Shown here one piece after another: positions 47,036-58,417 of a stretch of 64,000 bases of DNA. Location: contig CM065297.1 of the NCBI GenBank assembly GCA_032871835.1, positions 65,025,253 through 65,089,252 of the forward strand. Direction: 5' to 3'. A model generated the notes under the pieces. That model was not told where the DNA came from, did not search any database, and was given only the letters and a program-made list of their open reading frames with translations. This stretch comes from Dipteronia dyeriana. Its lineage: Eukaryota > Streptophyta > Magnoliopsida > Sapindales > Sapindaceae. The translations under genes were made by a program, and so were the position numbers. Within the stretch, counting starts at the first letter, position 1; each line of letters opens with the position of its first letter.

Positions 47036-47561
47036 TGATGCAGGAGATATTATTGAAGATTTTCTTGATTTTTTTTTATAAAAATATTCCTGTAATTAAA
47101 ATAAATTATTTTATTTCCATTTATTTAATATTTAATTAGGTGTATTTATTCATTTTTTGATTAAAAATTATTTTTAGCCTTTATTTTAGTCTTATTTGGG
47201 AAACTATGTTTTGTTTTCCATATTTTTCCTTTTTCAGTTTTTTAGTTTATTTTAGAAATTTCCCGTTTGTGGATTTTCTTGGTGGTCAAATTTTACAATT
47301 CTATTTAAGTAGATTGTGTTAGGGTTTGAAAGATAGTTGCTGAATTAATACAAATTAAAGAGTTTTCTCTTTTATCATCCAATTTTGGTACCTTGCGCGT
47401 GTCAACGAATTTGAAGCCTATTTTTCTGATATCCGTTTACGGATCAACAAATTAGTATTAGGGTTTGTTTCCAGTATTCGTGTATGAATCAACGGATTCG
47501 AATCGTTTATCCCCTTTCTTTTATTGATTGTTGTTTTGTGAGATTTTTTCTCGCTGCATCA
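47036..47561 (+). repeat. F2 LTR, plus orientation
   Basis: TGATGCAGGAGATATT...CTCGCTGCATCA, 526 bp, with a perfect 8-bp terminal inverted repeat TGATGCAG/CTGCATCA. Preceded by the purine tract 'ccaaccaggagagag'. The phrase 'aaaattcgagga' upstream is like the end of chromovirus pol regions, hinting at the parent lineage. Confidence 0.88.
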
Positions 47562-47575
47562 GTTGGTTTTAGAGG

Positions 47576-48097
47576 GAAAAAATAACAAAAACAACAATCG
47601 ATAAAAGAAAGGGTAACCAATTCAATTCCATTGATTCATGCATGAATACCGGAAACAAACCCTACTATTGATCTGCTGATCCGCGCATGAATACAAGAAA
47701 AATAGGCTTTAATTTCGTTGACCCGCACAGTGGTACTGAAATTGAAAGATAAAAGAGAAAACTATTTAATTTTTATTAATTCAACAACTGTCTATCAAAC
47801 CATAATGCAATCTACTTAAATAAAAATGCAAAACTTGACTAACAAGAAAGTCCATAAACTAGAAAATTTTCAAATAAATTAAAAGACTAAAAATGAAAAA
47901 TAGGGAAAACATGACATAGTTTTCCAAATAAATTGAACGACTAAAATAAAAGCTAAAAATAAATTCTAATCAGAAGCGGAATAAAAACACCTAATTAAAT
48001 ATAAAATAAATGGAAATAAAATAATTTATTTTAATTGCAAGAATATTTTTGAAATAAAAAGTCTTCAAGAAAATGTTCAATGATATCTCCTGCATCA
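47576..48097 (-). repeat. F2 LTR, minus orientation, right (lacks about 10 end bases)
   Basis: Outer end TCTCCTGCATCA is intact beside catag. Inner end misses the last bases of the LTR and abuts the primer site of the plus-oriented LTR. Confidence 0.85.
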
Positions 48098-48518
48098 CAT
48101 AGCCTCGACACATCATACACATGGTTCCAAATTACATAATTTACAACTCAACCTTAATTTAATATATACATAAATACAATCCTTCATATATTACAACAAA
48201 AGATAGTACAACACTTATGCTATCCAACTATATAGCTACAATCAAACTTTTAGCCCACCTATCTCGTACTGATTTATCAGCTACATTTACTTGGGAAAAA
48301 GTAGGGGGTGGGCTTTACAAAACCCAGTAGGAAGTATTCTAAATTAGCAAACATTAATTTACAATATGTACGATCATATACTTAAATTGTATTTCAGTAA
48401 CATAATTATTAAAAAAAATGAGGATTCATTCTATTATACTGTTTTACTTGCAAACTATAATCAATCTAACATTCCATAAAAATTAACTTATAAATCATGC
48501 ATAATTTCTAAATTCCCT

Positions 48519-49133
48519 TGAATATTAGTTGCTTTGATATCATATAGGGAATGGATTGGTTGTTTAGAGGCAGTAGTAGATTGTTATTTTAGAAGGATAA
48601 CTCTTCTCACTAAATGTGGTACAATGGTGCATTTTTATGGGGAGAAGGACATTTTGTCTCCTAGTTCCGCAATCAAGGATTGTTTAGGGGGTAGAAGAAA
48701 TGTGTTTTGTTTGAATTTATTGAACGTCATGAAGCTTACTGAAAGAGTAGAACAAATTGAGACTTATATTCTGGTAGTGGATGGATTTCCTGATGTTTTT
48801 CTAGATGACTTATTTGGGTTTCCACCTGTAAGAAAAGTAGGCTTTTCTATTAATGTGTATTCTGATACTGATCCTATTTCCATAGCTCCATATCGAATGG
48901 CTCTAGCTTAGAAAGTGGAGTTGAGAAAACAATCACAAGAATTAATGGAGAAAGGATTTATAAGGCCTAGTATTTCACCTTGTGGTGCACAAGTTCTTTT
49001 TATGAAAAAGAAAGATGGTTCTTTCTGATTATGTGTAGATTATAGACAACTTAACAGGGTGACAGTTAAGAATAAATATCTGTTGCCTCGCATAGATGAT
49101 TTGTTTAATAAACCTGGTGGTTCTCAATATTAA
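48519..49133 (+). pseudogene. Element C protease end and first half of RT
   Basis: Reads 'FDII*GMDWL' (protease-RT linker), 'VVDCYFRRITLLTKCG', 'PPVRKVGFSINVYSDTDPIS' (linker to RT), then RT motifs '[20 protein letters not shown]' and '[20 protein letters not shown]'. Stops at 48909 and 49027 break the frame. It is cut by element G inside the RT, after 'GGSQY'. RT resumes at 54245. Confidence 0.88.
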
Positions 49134-49483
49134 AGTTAATGAATTTTCTAGGGAGTATTTAGTGTTCTAGTTTTACTAAATGCATGTATTGGTTGATTCC
49201 ATGTATTGCTAGAATCAATGTAGGGGACATTCGGGTATGGGATAGGAACCATGTATTGAGAGTTCCAAAAAGGCCAAGTGCTATGCATGTGTGTGTACCA
49301 AGGAAGTGCTTAGTAATATGCACTCTCTAGAATAGTCTATGGACTAGTATAAATAGCTAGAGGATGTACTAGTTATTCATCAAGAAACAATCAGAGATAA
49401 TACAAAAAAGGTGATACGTACTCCAAGTTTTTTAGAAATTCTCTTGTTGTTCTTGTTCAAAATATACACTTTAATACCCATCA
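49134..49483 (+). repeat. 5' LTR of element G (350 bp)
   Basis: Same length as the 3' LTR and similar throughout ('tgaattttc', 'atagtctatggactagt', 'aaaatatacactttaatacc'). First base mutated (AGTTAATG for TGTTAATG). Ends cccatca before the primer site ttgtatcagagc at 49486-49497. Confidence 0.88.
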
Positions 49484-49551
49484 AGTTGTATCAGAGCAAG
49501 TTCGATCTTATCGAGGCGTTAGCATTCAAGCGTTAGTAGGTGGAAATCAAT

Positions 49552-50800
49552 ATGGTGAATCTCAGTGCTTCTCAATCTATTCCTATATTTGGTGGTGAGA
49601 ACGACGATTACTGGAGTATCAAGATGAAGACCTTTTTACTATCACAATGATGTAGAATAAGTGGCTGAGTCCTACATGGCTTGGTGGGACCATCCTAAAT
49701 CTAAGATTAAATGACCTTAATTAAAGGGAATCGGCGAGATCTTTAGAAGTCAAAACCTTTGGTGTTGAGGCAAGTCCATTTTTGGCCAAATTTCATCATT
49801 TAGGCCCCGAAATCGTAATTCTTTCCTTTTTGGGAAATGTCCATTTTTTGTCATAAGTTGACTTTGACAAGCCAGAATCGTCTACCGTTAATTCCGGCTT
49901 GTTTATGGTCGTTAGTATATTTTATTTTCGTAACTTTTATGATTTCGCTATTTTTGGCAGTTTCGCTATTTATGGCAACTTTTGATATGTAATCCCGTTT
50001 CTTGGCCAACAAGGATTCGGGTTAGGGTCTTTCGCTTTAAGCCGAACTAACCCGAAAGGCTCAGATAGCTTATTATTCAATAAAATTTCTAAGGTTTTAA
50101 CTTTATTCTGGTGGATTCCAGTTTTTCAAAAGAATTTAGACGTCAGTCTAATTCTAGTTACGTTTTCACTGCGTCACACAAGACCTTTGGGATGTGGTAG
50201 AAAAATGGGTGAAAGCTTCTGTAAAAGGGAGTTCTGATGCAGTTGTTGATAAAAGCGAGAAACAAAGGGATGCTAAGGCATTGTTTGTGCTTCAACAAGC
50301 AGTGAGTGATGTCATTTTTCCTAAGCTAATGAGAGCCACATCTTTCAAGCAGGCATATAATATTTTGCAACTGGAATTCCAAGTAAACTCAAAGGGCAAG
50401 ATCATCAAACTTCAAAGATTGCGAATAGAGATGGAGAATCTCAATGTGAAGGACTCTAAGAAAGCTACATAGTATAGCACCAGATTGTTGACCTTGTGAA
50501 TTATATGAGAGCGTATAAGGAAGATATTCCTGGAAGTTCTAGATTAGCGTCACTGAAAAATATGATCATGTTTTGGCCGCCATTGAAGAACCCAAGGATT
50601 TATCTACTCTAGCCATTATAGAACTTACAGGATCTTTGCAGGCACATTAGCAGAGATTAAGCAAAATGAGTGGAGAGTCTCTCGAGAATGCCTTACAATC
50701 CAAAATTGACACGAAGAATTCAAAATCAGGTGAAGACAAAAAGAAGAATAATGGCCAGTTAAATGGTGAAACTTCTCAAAAGAAAGACAAAGGGAAGGTT
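49552..50800 (+). pseudogene. Element G gag, split by H1
   Basis: Opens 'MVNLSASQSIPIFGGENDDY' then 'WSIKMKTFLLSQ', the copia gag N-terminus, from the first ATG about 55 bases after the primer site. H1 interrupts at 49648. From 50182 it continues 'DLWDVVEKWVKASVKG', 'KALFVLQQAVSDVIFPKLM' and 'LQRLRIEMENLNVKDS' (UBN2-type gag), with a stop near 50470. Gag would package the RNA; the many stops make it dead. Confidence 0.88.
49648..50176 (+). mobile_element. Solo LTR, family H, copy 1 (in G gag)
   Basis: Starts TGATGTAGAATAAG and ends CACTGCGTCA, 529 bp. Flanked by cacaa at 49643-49647 and 50177-50181, exact. Reverse-complement partner at 56542-57054. Gag codons resume directly after it. Confidence 0.92.
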
Positions 50801-50809
50801 AAATAAAAT

Positions 50810-52260
50810 AAATATCCATTGTGCAGTACTTGCAAAAGGACTAATCATTTAGAGAAAGATTGCTTTCACAAAAGGAAGCCCATGTGTACAAACTGTAAGA
50901 AGTTTGGCCACAAAGTAAAGGATTCCCGATACAAGGAGAAAGAGCATCAGGCAAACTATTCTGAAGAAGATCAAGGGCATTTGTTCTTTGCTTGCCAAGC
51001 TACAGTGTAAGATATCTATGATACTTGGTTCATTGATAGTGGTTATAGCAATCATATGGCAGCTGAGGAGAGCATTTTCACTAATTTAGATCTTTTTATC
51101 AAAAGGCAAAGGCACAATAGATGTTCAAACAAAGAAAGGTATTAGATTCATTAAAGATGTTCTTCTAGTCCCTTTTTTATACCAAAATTTGTTAAGTGTT
51201 GGTCAGATGATGAAACATGGGTATTATTTACACTTTATGGAAAAGTTTTGTAGAATCTTTGATAAGAAATAGGATGTAAAGATTGTTGTGGTGAACATAG
51301 GAAGAAGTAGAAACTTTCCCATTCTTTGGCATGGTCCTAAAGTTATGGTGGCTACAGTATATGATTTCACACTTTGGCATCAAAGATTTGGGCATTACAA
51401 CTACAATGCCTTAAGGCTTCATCATCAGAAAGGGATGATTAGTGACTTACCTCTAGTAGAAGCTAAGAATGTTGTTTGTGAAGGATGTATGCTAGGCAAA
51501 CAACATAGACAATCTTTTCCTTCTGGTAGTTCATGGAGCGCCACAAAACCTCTTGAGCTTGTGCATACTGATATGTGTGGTCCTATGAGGACACCCTCTC
51601 AAAATTGAAATAGGTATTTTGTTCTGTTTATTGATGATTATACTAGAATGACACGGGTGTATTTATTAAACGAAAAATCTAAAGTTTTTGGTCTCTTCAA
51701 GAAGTTCAAGCAGTTTGTAGAAACTCAAAGTGGTGACAAGCTAAAACCTCTTCGAAGTGATAGATGGACTGAGTACAACTCCCATCACTTTGACCAATTC
51801 AATGAAGAAAAAGGAGTAGAACGACAGCTGACATTAGCTTATACTCCATAATAGAATGGAGTTTCTAAGAGGAAGAATATAACTGTAATAGAGATGGAAA
51901 TATCTATGCTTCTTGAGAAAAACTTGCCAAAAATGTTCTAGGCAGAAGCAGTTAACACTGAGGTGTACTTGCTGAACAGATGTCCCACTAAAGTTTTGCC
52001 TAATCAACCTCCAATTGAAGCTTAGAGTGGTAGACAACCTTCAGGAAGATATTTGAAAATCTTTGGTTGTGTGTGCTATATTCATGTGCCATCTCAAAGA
52101 GAGCCAAGCTTGAGGAGAAAGTAGAGAAAGGAATCTTTCTAGGCTATAACACTCTTTCCAAAGGGTACAAAATTAACAATCTTGAAACAAATATGCTCAT
52201 TACATGCAAGGATGTTATCTTTGATGAACATGCAGTCTATAATTGGGAGTGAGATCAGGT
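50810..52260 (+). pseudogene. Element G zinc knuckles, protease and integrase
   Basis: Two knuckles: 'CSTCKRTNHLEKDC' (50819-50860, complete) and 'CTNCKKFGHKVKDS' (last Cys lost). Protease 'WFIDSGYSNHM' near 51026 keeps D-S-G. GAG-pre-integrase and zinc-binding H-H-C-C part at 51360-51500 ('LWHQRFGHYNYNAL', 'CEGCMLGKQHRQ'), integrase core at 51560-51870 ('LVHTDMCGPMRTPS', 'LFIDDYTRMTRVYLLNEKS', 'LRSDRWTEYNS', 'GVERQLTLAYTP'), C-terminal part to 52250 ('KGIFLGYNTLSKGYKI'). Frameshifts and stops between blocks, so non-functional. Confidence 0.88.
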
Positions 52261-52329
52261 TACAAGACCGAGCATCACAATTCCAACAAAAAATTCTATA
52301 GATAGCCATAATGTTGTAGAAGAAAGAAT

Positions 52330-53890
52330 TCCTCAAGTGATTGAAGAAGAAGAGCTTTCCTCACCAGAAACAACACCTAAGAGGATGAGACCTCTGAGTG
52401 AGATTTATGAAACCTGTAATTTCTCTTCTATTGAGCCTAACAATTTTATAGAAGCTTCTAAGGAGGCTGTGTGGATTAAAGCCATGGAGGAAAAGATAAA
52501 GATGATCATAAAGAAAAATACTTAGGGGTTGGTGAATCGCCCTACTGACAAAGATGTAATTTGGTGAAATGGATCTTCAAAACCAAGCTGAATACTAACA
52601 AGTCCATTCAAAAACACAAGGTAAGACTTGTAGCCAAGGGCTATGCTCAACAATATGGAGTGGACTATAATGAAACATTTGCTCCAGTTGCTCGGTTATA
52701 CACCATTCAGACTCTTATGGCACTTGCAGTTGAGAAAAGCTGAAAAATTTACCAGCTTGATGTCAAGTCAACATTCTTCAACTGTGACCTTAAATAGCAG
52801 GTCTATGTTAATCAACCTGAAGGTTTCGTGGAGGAAAAAGGAAAGGTGTTAAGGCTAAGAAAAGCATTGTATGGGGGGCCTACACACTACACGAAAACCC
52901 AAGAAGAAACTAACATTCTTATTATTTCCTTGTATATGGATGATCTAAATTTTACAGGAAACAACTCAACTGTGGTCAGAAGATTCAAGAATGACATGAT
53001 GAGTTTCGTTGAGATGTGTGATTTGGGGCTAATGCATTACTTTCTTGAAATGTAGATTTGTCAAGAAAAAAAAGGCATATTTATTTCATAGAAGAAGTAC
53101 ATAGAAGATATGCTATAAAATTTCAAGATGCTTGGATGCGAGACAGTTGCAACTCCATTGGTTCCAAGTGAGAAGTTGACGAAGGAAGATGGAGTCAAGA
53201 AGGTAGATGCTGGAATTTACAGGAGTTTAGTTGGTAGTTTTCTCTACTTAACTGCCACTAGACCTGACATTATGTTTGCCACAAGTTTGCTATCCGGATT
53301 TATATAGAGTCCAAGTCAAGTTCATCTTGGAACTGTAAAGAGAGTCCTCAGATACTTGCAGGGAACAATTGACTTTGGCATTTGGTACAAGGCTTGTTCT
53401 AATGCAAAGTTAGTTGGCTATACTGATAGTGATTAGGCATTGTCTTTGGATGACATGAGGAGCACCTCAGAATACTATTTTAGCCTTTACTCATGCATAC
53501 TTTATTGGGGTTCAAAGAAGCAAAATAGCATGACACAGTTTACTGTAGAAGCTGAGTATGTGGCAGCAGCAGGGGTGGCAAATCAAGCAATTTGGCTGAA
53601 GAGAATTTTGGATGATATTGGAGAAAAGAAGCAAAGTTTGGTTGAATTATAATGTGATAACAAGTCAGCTATAGTAATCATAAAAAATCTAGTGTACCAT
53701 AGTCGAACTAAGCACATTGCCATCAAATATCACTATCTGCGTGAAGTAGAAGCAAGTGGTGAAATTCAGCTCAAGTTTTGTAGCTCATAAGAACAGTTGG
53801 TAGACATTTTCACAAAAGCCTCCTAAGGGACAAATTTCAGTTTCTCAAAGACATGCTTGGAGTTACTGGAAAACACATTAAGGAGAAGTA
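52330..53890 (+). pseudogene. Element G RT and RNase H
   Basis: RT begins '[20 protein letters not shown]', '[20 protein letters not shown]', 'YQLDVKSTFFN'. At 52870 'RLRKALYGG' jumps to 'PTHYTK', so roughly 80 residues are deleted. The catalytic box is Y-M-D-D at 52937. Then 'YRSLVGSFLYLTATRPDI', RNase H pieces 'GYTDSD', 'EAEYVAAAG', 'CDNKSAIVI' and 'SRTKHIAIKYHYL'. At least nine stops in frame. Last codons reach the purine tract before the 3' LTR. Confidence 0.88.
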
Positions 53891-53894
53891 CTAA

Positions 53895-54244
53895 TGTTAA
53901 TGAATTTTCCTTGGAGTATTTAGTGTTTTAGTTTTACTAAATGCATGTATTAGTTAATTCCATGTATTGCTCGAATCTATGTTGGGGAGATTCATGTATG
54001 GGATAGGAACCATGTATTGAGAGTTCCAAAGAGGCCAAGTACTATGTATGTGTGTGTATCAAGGAAGGGCTTAGTAATATGCACTCTCTAGAATAGTCTA
54101 TGGACTAGTCTAAATAGCTAGGTGATGTACTAGTTATTCTTCAAGTAACAATCAGAGAGAATACAAAAACGGAGATACGTACTCCAAGTTTTTTAGAAAT
54201 TCTCTTGTTGTTCTTGTTTAAAATATACACTCTAATACCCATCG
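53895..54244 (+). repeat. 3' LTR of element G (350 bp)
   Basis: Begins TGTTAATGAATTTTC and ends ACCCATCG, one base from the 5' LTR end. Preceded by the purine tract 'aaggagaagtactaa'. Confidence 0.88.
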
Positions 54245-55200
54245 CTCATTATTTTTCAAAAGTTGATCTGAGATCCAGATATCAATAACTGAGAATAAAA
54301 GAAGCGGATATTCCTAAGACAACTTTCCGAACTAGATATAGCCGCTATGAATTTTTAGTAATGCCGTTTAGGCTTACTAATGCTCCAACAACATTTGTGG
54401 GTCTATTGAATAGGGTATTTTGACCGTATTTAGATCAATTTGTTATTATTTTCATTGATGATATATTGATCTATTCAAGAACACAAACAGATCACGAGAG
54501 ACATCTAAGAATTGTCTTGCACAATTTGAGAGAGCATCAGTTATACGCAAAGAGAGATAAGTGTGATTTCTAGTTGATAGAAGTGAAATTTCTTGGCCAT
54601 GTTATTTCTAGTAAAGTAATATCAGTGGAACCTGCTAAAGTTGAAACGGTGTTGAATTGGGCGAGAGCCAAAACTGTAACAGAGATTAGAAGTTTCTTGG
54701 GTCCAATAGGTTACTAAAGGAAATTTATTCAAAACATTTCTTGTATAGCAGCATCTTTGACTAAATTAGCTCAAAAAGGAGTGAAAGAAGAGACTTTTCA
54801 AAAGTTAAAAGTGAGATTGACTACATTCCCTATTTTAGTTGTACCGAATGGTGAAGATGCATATGTTGTGTATACAGATGCCTCTTTCCAAGGGTTGGGT
54901 TGTGTTTTAATGCAGCAGTATAGAGTTGTAGGTTATGGATCATGACAATTGAAGCCTCGTGAATGGAACTATCCTACCCATGATTTTGAATTGGGAGCAG
55001 TTGTGTTTGCATTGAAAATTCGGATATGCTATTTATTATGGGGCTAGATTTGAAATTTATTCAGATCATAAAAGTTTGAAATATTTATTCACCAAAAAGG
55101 TTTGAATCTCAGACAACATAGATAGGTAGAGTATTTAGAGGATTATGACTTTTCATTGCAATATCAACCTGGAACAGCTAATATGGTGGCAAATGCTTTA
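54245..55200 (+). pseudogene. Element C RT second half and RNase H
   Basis: 'YFSKVDLRSRYQ' (RT), '[20 protein letters not shown]', the catalytic box '[10 protein letters not shown]' at about 54452-54481, '[21 protein letters not shown]', 'FLGHVIS', then RNase H 'YVVYTDASFQGLGCVLMQQ' (54862-54920) and 'LEDYDFSLQYQPGTANMVAN'. RT has F-I-D-D with both catalytic Asp. Stops at 54421 and 54945 and others disable it. Confidence 0.9.
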
Positions 55201-56541
55201 AATCAAAAATCTTGTGGTATTGTTTCTCTTGTGATGCGTGATGATTGGCAAGTGATGGTGATTCTAGAAGGTTATGATTTGTGTTTGCATGATAATGGCA
55301 GTAATGTATTCCTGTATAATGTGGTGGTTAAACCAACTTTAGAAGAGAGAATAATAGCAGGTCAAGCATAAGACTTACTATTGCGAGAAATTTGGTGTGG
55401 GTTGCAAAATGGTGGACGAATGGAAGAATGGACCATATCTCCAAAAGGAGGTTTAAATTTCCATGAGTGATTGGCTATTCCTAGTGATGCTGAACATAAA
55501 ATCGAAATTCTCAATGAAGGACACCAATCTGAATAAACTGTTCATCCTGGAAGTTCTAAGATGTATAGAATCCTTAAAAGATTGTTTTGGTGGAAAGAAA
55601 TGAAGAAAGATGTTGCTCAATATGCGGCTAAGTGTTTGACCTGCAACAGGTTAAAGCTGAACACTAGAAACCTGCTAGATTATTACAACCCTTACCAGTT
55701 GCTGAGTGGAAATGGGACTATGTTACTATAGATTTTATGACTGGATTACCTAGAACATAGTTAGGACATGATGCGATTTGGGTGATAGTTGATCGCCTCA
55801 CTAAGTCTGCACATTTTTTATCAATTAAGGTTTCAGATTCTGTAACAGCTTTAAGTAGACTATATGTGTGAGAACTGTAAGATTGCATGGAATTTCACTT
55901 TCTACCGTGTCTGTCAGAGATCCTAGATTTCCCTTACAATTTTAGAGGAAATTGTAAGAACTTCTATGAACTCAACTGGAATTTAGTATTGCTTATCATC
56001 CTTAAACTGATGGAAAGTCAGAGAGAGTGATACAAATTCAGGAAGATATGTTACGGGCATGTGTGTTGGATTTTGGTTGAAGTTGGAATCAATATTGAGC
56101 TTTAGCAGAATTTGCCTATAATAATGGTTACCGATCTAGTATTCGAATGGTACCATTTGAAGCATTATATGGAAGACCTTGTAGATCACCTTTGTGCTCG
56201 GCAGATTCTGAAGATTCCAATGTAATAGGGCCTGATATAACAGAGGAGATCACCAGTAAAATAAGAATAATTCAGGAGAGACTACACACAGCTCAAAGTA
56301 GACAAAAGAGCTATGCGGATATGTGAAGGAGATACCCAGAATTTAAAGAGGAGATTATGTGCTCTTGAATGTAATTCCTCATAAAGGAATTACTAGATAT
56401 GGTATTAAAGGCAAACTAGCACCTAGATTTACATGGCCATTTGAAATACGTAAAAGAATCGGAGAAGTGGCTTACAAATTAGCTCTTCCCCTAAAATTTT
56501 CCCGTGTACACAATGTGATTCATATGTCTAGGTTGAGAAAA
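55201..56541 (+). pseudogene. Element C integrase, badly frameshifted
   Basis: Zinc-binding region: 'HPGSSKMYRILKRLFWWKEM' then 'CLTCNR' near 55640. The core is scrambled by stops and small indels, though 'ETDGKSERV'-like and 'TITSMVPFEALYG' pieces can be picked out between 55990 and 56180. The C-terminal part at 56359-56541 is clean: 'HKGITRYGIKGKLAPRF', 'GEVAYKLALPL', 'HNVIHMSRLRK'. H2 was inserted there; the tail resumes at 57060. Confidence 0.82.
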
Positions 56542-57054
56542 TGACGCAGTGGAAAACTCTAAAGACATAGGCCAACGTCTAATTTCCATGAAAAAATAGA
56601 ATCCACCAGAAAATAGAGAGAATACTTCTGAAATTTTATTCAATAAAATGCTAATGAGCCCTTTCGGCTTACAAGTCAATTTAAAGTGATTAAACTCTAA
56701 CCTGAATCATTGTTGGATAAGAAACGAGATTACATATCAAAAACTGCCAAAAATAGCGAAATTACAAAAGTTACGGAAATAAAAGATACTAACGACCTTA
56801 AACAAGTCAGAATTGAAGGTAGACGATTTTGACTTGTTAAAGTCAACTTAAGACCGAAAAGGAAAGTTTTCTAAAATTGAAAAACTGTAATTTTAGGGCC
56901 TAAATGATGGAATTTGGCTAAAAATTACGTGACACACCGCCAAAGGTTATTATCTAAAAAGATATCGCCAATCCGCTTCAGAAGAAGTCACTTAGCCTTA
57001 AATTTAGGATGATCCCTCAAAGCCATGTAGAAGTCAGCTACCTGTTCTATATCA
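56542..57054 (-). mobile_element. Solo LTR, family H, copy 2 (in C integrase tail)
   Basis: Reverse complement of H1: plus strand begins TGACGCAGTGG and ends TTCTATATCA, 513 bp. Flanks are gaaaa on the left and agaaa on the right, a target duplication blurred by an A-run. Integrase codons run up to it and resume after it. Confidence 0.85.
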
Positions 57055-57057
57055 AGA

Positions 57058-57287
57058 AATATGAGCCAGATCCCTCCCATGTGATCCAATAGAGAGAAAT
57101 TCCATTAGAGGAAGATGCAACATATGAAGAAGGTCCTGTACAAGTATTAGACAGAAAATACGAGTACCTTCTAAATCAGACAATTCAATTAGTAAAGATA
57201 TTCTTGCATCATCGTAATACAGAGGAAGCCACTTGGGAATTAGAGTCAGAGATGCAAGAAAGATACCCTTGCTTATTTACAGATTAA
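57058..57287 (+). pseudogene. Element C chromodomain-like tail
   Basis: Reads 'YEPDPSHVIQ', 'VQVLDRKYEYLLNQTIQLVK', 'HRNTEEATWELESEMQERY' and ends 'PCLFTD*' at 57287. In chromoviruses the tail after integrase carries a chromodomain-like segment used for targeting heterochromatin. The E-A-T-W-E pattern is kept. One stop after 'VIQ'. Confidence 0.85.
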
Positions 57288-57314
57288 GGTATGATTATTA
57301 TTGTTATATTTAAG

Positions 57315-57347
57315 TTCGAGAAAGAAATTATTTTTATTTATGGTGAT
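57315..57347 (+). other. Post-pol motif and polypurine region of C
   Basis: 'agttcgagaaagaaatta' is a worn form of the 'aattcgaggacgaatt' phrase that precedes the 3' LTR in chromoviruses. The LTR starts at 57348. Confidence 0.6.
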
Positions 57348-58417
57348 TGTTTTGACTGGGATGAAATTAGTATTAATTTGGGCTCAATTTTTTTGTTCTT
57401 AAATGTGAATCAGAGCCCAAGCCCAATTAGTTATTGATCCAATCCAAAATGTAGAGATATTTTTTTATATAGTCAAGAAAAGGTTAACATATATATATAT
57501 ATATCCAAAATGTGGAGATATTTTTTTATATAGTCAAGAAAAGGTTAACATATATATATAAGTAAGAAACAGACAAGAGGGAGATAAGACTGTTGGATAA
57601 AAAGAAGACCAGAACATAATAGAGAGAGTATAAAAATGAAAAAAGAAAAGAAAAAGATGGGAAAAAAAAAGAGAAAGACGAAGAAAAAGGTTTAAATTCC
57701 TAGGTTTACAAGGTGGCTAATCACCAACAAATGATGTAGTTGAGACTACTAAAGGAGCAGATTTAGTGGCATGAGCAAAAAATCTCAATACTCCCTAATC
57801 AAGGTAGGGGGAAATTCTAAACTCAGCTAATTACAGACTAAATTATATTGATGTGTCATTGTCTTTATAAATCATTGGTTGATTTGTTTGCTTTAAGGAG
57901 AAAAGAAATCATATGTGATATCATATCGTTGTGTATTACATATTTGTATAGGGATTAATTATGAATAAACTATGCTTCATAATACATGGAATTGTGAAAT
58001 GGTGTTATTAATTACTACATAATAGAGATTACATTATTTTCGTGTTGCATTCAATGCATCAAGTTTTGTTTATGGAATGAGAAATATAAAATTAAATGTA
58101 AATGTCAATATCCAAGATGTGGATTCGTTGTGGTTATACTGTTGTGGTCAGGGTTTAACCCTTGGTGTCTTGGGAACGACCTCTGCTTGAGGGAGTTGCA
58201 GCACTCCTCATGCCAAAATGGATTAAGGTAGTACCTTTGCCTTTTGGTACTTGTTTAGGATTGAAATTCACAAATTCCACGGTTGGTAAAATATAAAAAT
58301 AAATTGTTCAGTTACTGTGTAAAAATTGTTATATATTTAGCATCTTAGAAATTGATGCATGATTTGTAAGTTGATTTTTATGGAATGCTTGACTCATTAT
58401 AGTGTGCAAGTATAACA

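Larger units (their letters stand above)
45262..48097 (-). mobile_element. F2: palindromic miniature LTR element
   Basis: Bounded by catag at 45257-45261 and 48098-48102, so it entered as one unit. Inside, left to right: LTR(-) 45262-45792, interior(-) 45793-46296, LTR(-) fragment 46297-46433, LTR(+) fragment 46434-46533, interior(+) 46534-47035, LTR(+) 47036-47561, primer site(+), and an almost complete LTR(-) 47576-48097. The F unit has a 0.53 kb LTR and only a 0.5 kb interior, a miniature LTR element (TRIM-like). The mechanism behind the head-to-head form is unknown; autointegration or template switching are options. Confidence 0.85.
44996..48518 (-). mobile_element. Inverted partial LTR of a C-like element, split by F2
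   Basis: 44996-45261 and 48103-48518 are, in reverse complement, the 3' 0.7 kb of the C LTR: 'gttagagatttctacatctc' pairs with the LTR stretch near 60815, and 'gggctttacaaaaccc' with 60465. The 5' 0.9 kb of that LTR is absent and no target duplication is evident. It lies between protease and RT of element C. Confidence 0.75.
49134..54244 (+). mobile_element. Element G: Ty1/copia retrotransposon inside C RT
   Basis: Two 350-bp LTRs (49134-49483 and 53895-54244), primer site, gag with two zinc knuckles, protease, integrase, RT and RNase H in copia order on the plus strand. The C sequence at the two edges is similar ('ctcaatatt' and 'ctcattatt'), an imperfect duplication. Many stops and a deletion in RT show it is old. 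H1 sits in its gag. The integrase text ('LGKQHRQSF', 'HTDMCGPMRTPS') is typical copia; I cannot fix the lineage. Confidence 0.9.

Noticed and set aside
49123..54253. Exact target duplication for element G
   Set aside because: The flanks (ctcaatatt and ctcattatt) are similar but not a clean 5-bp repeat next to the LTR ends, so I only call it imperfect.
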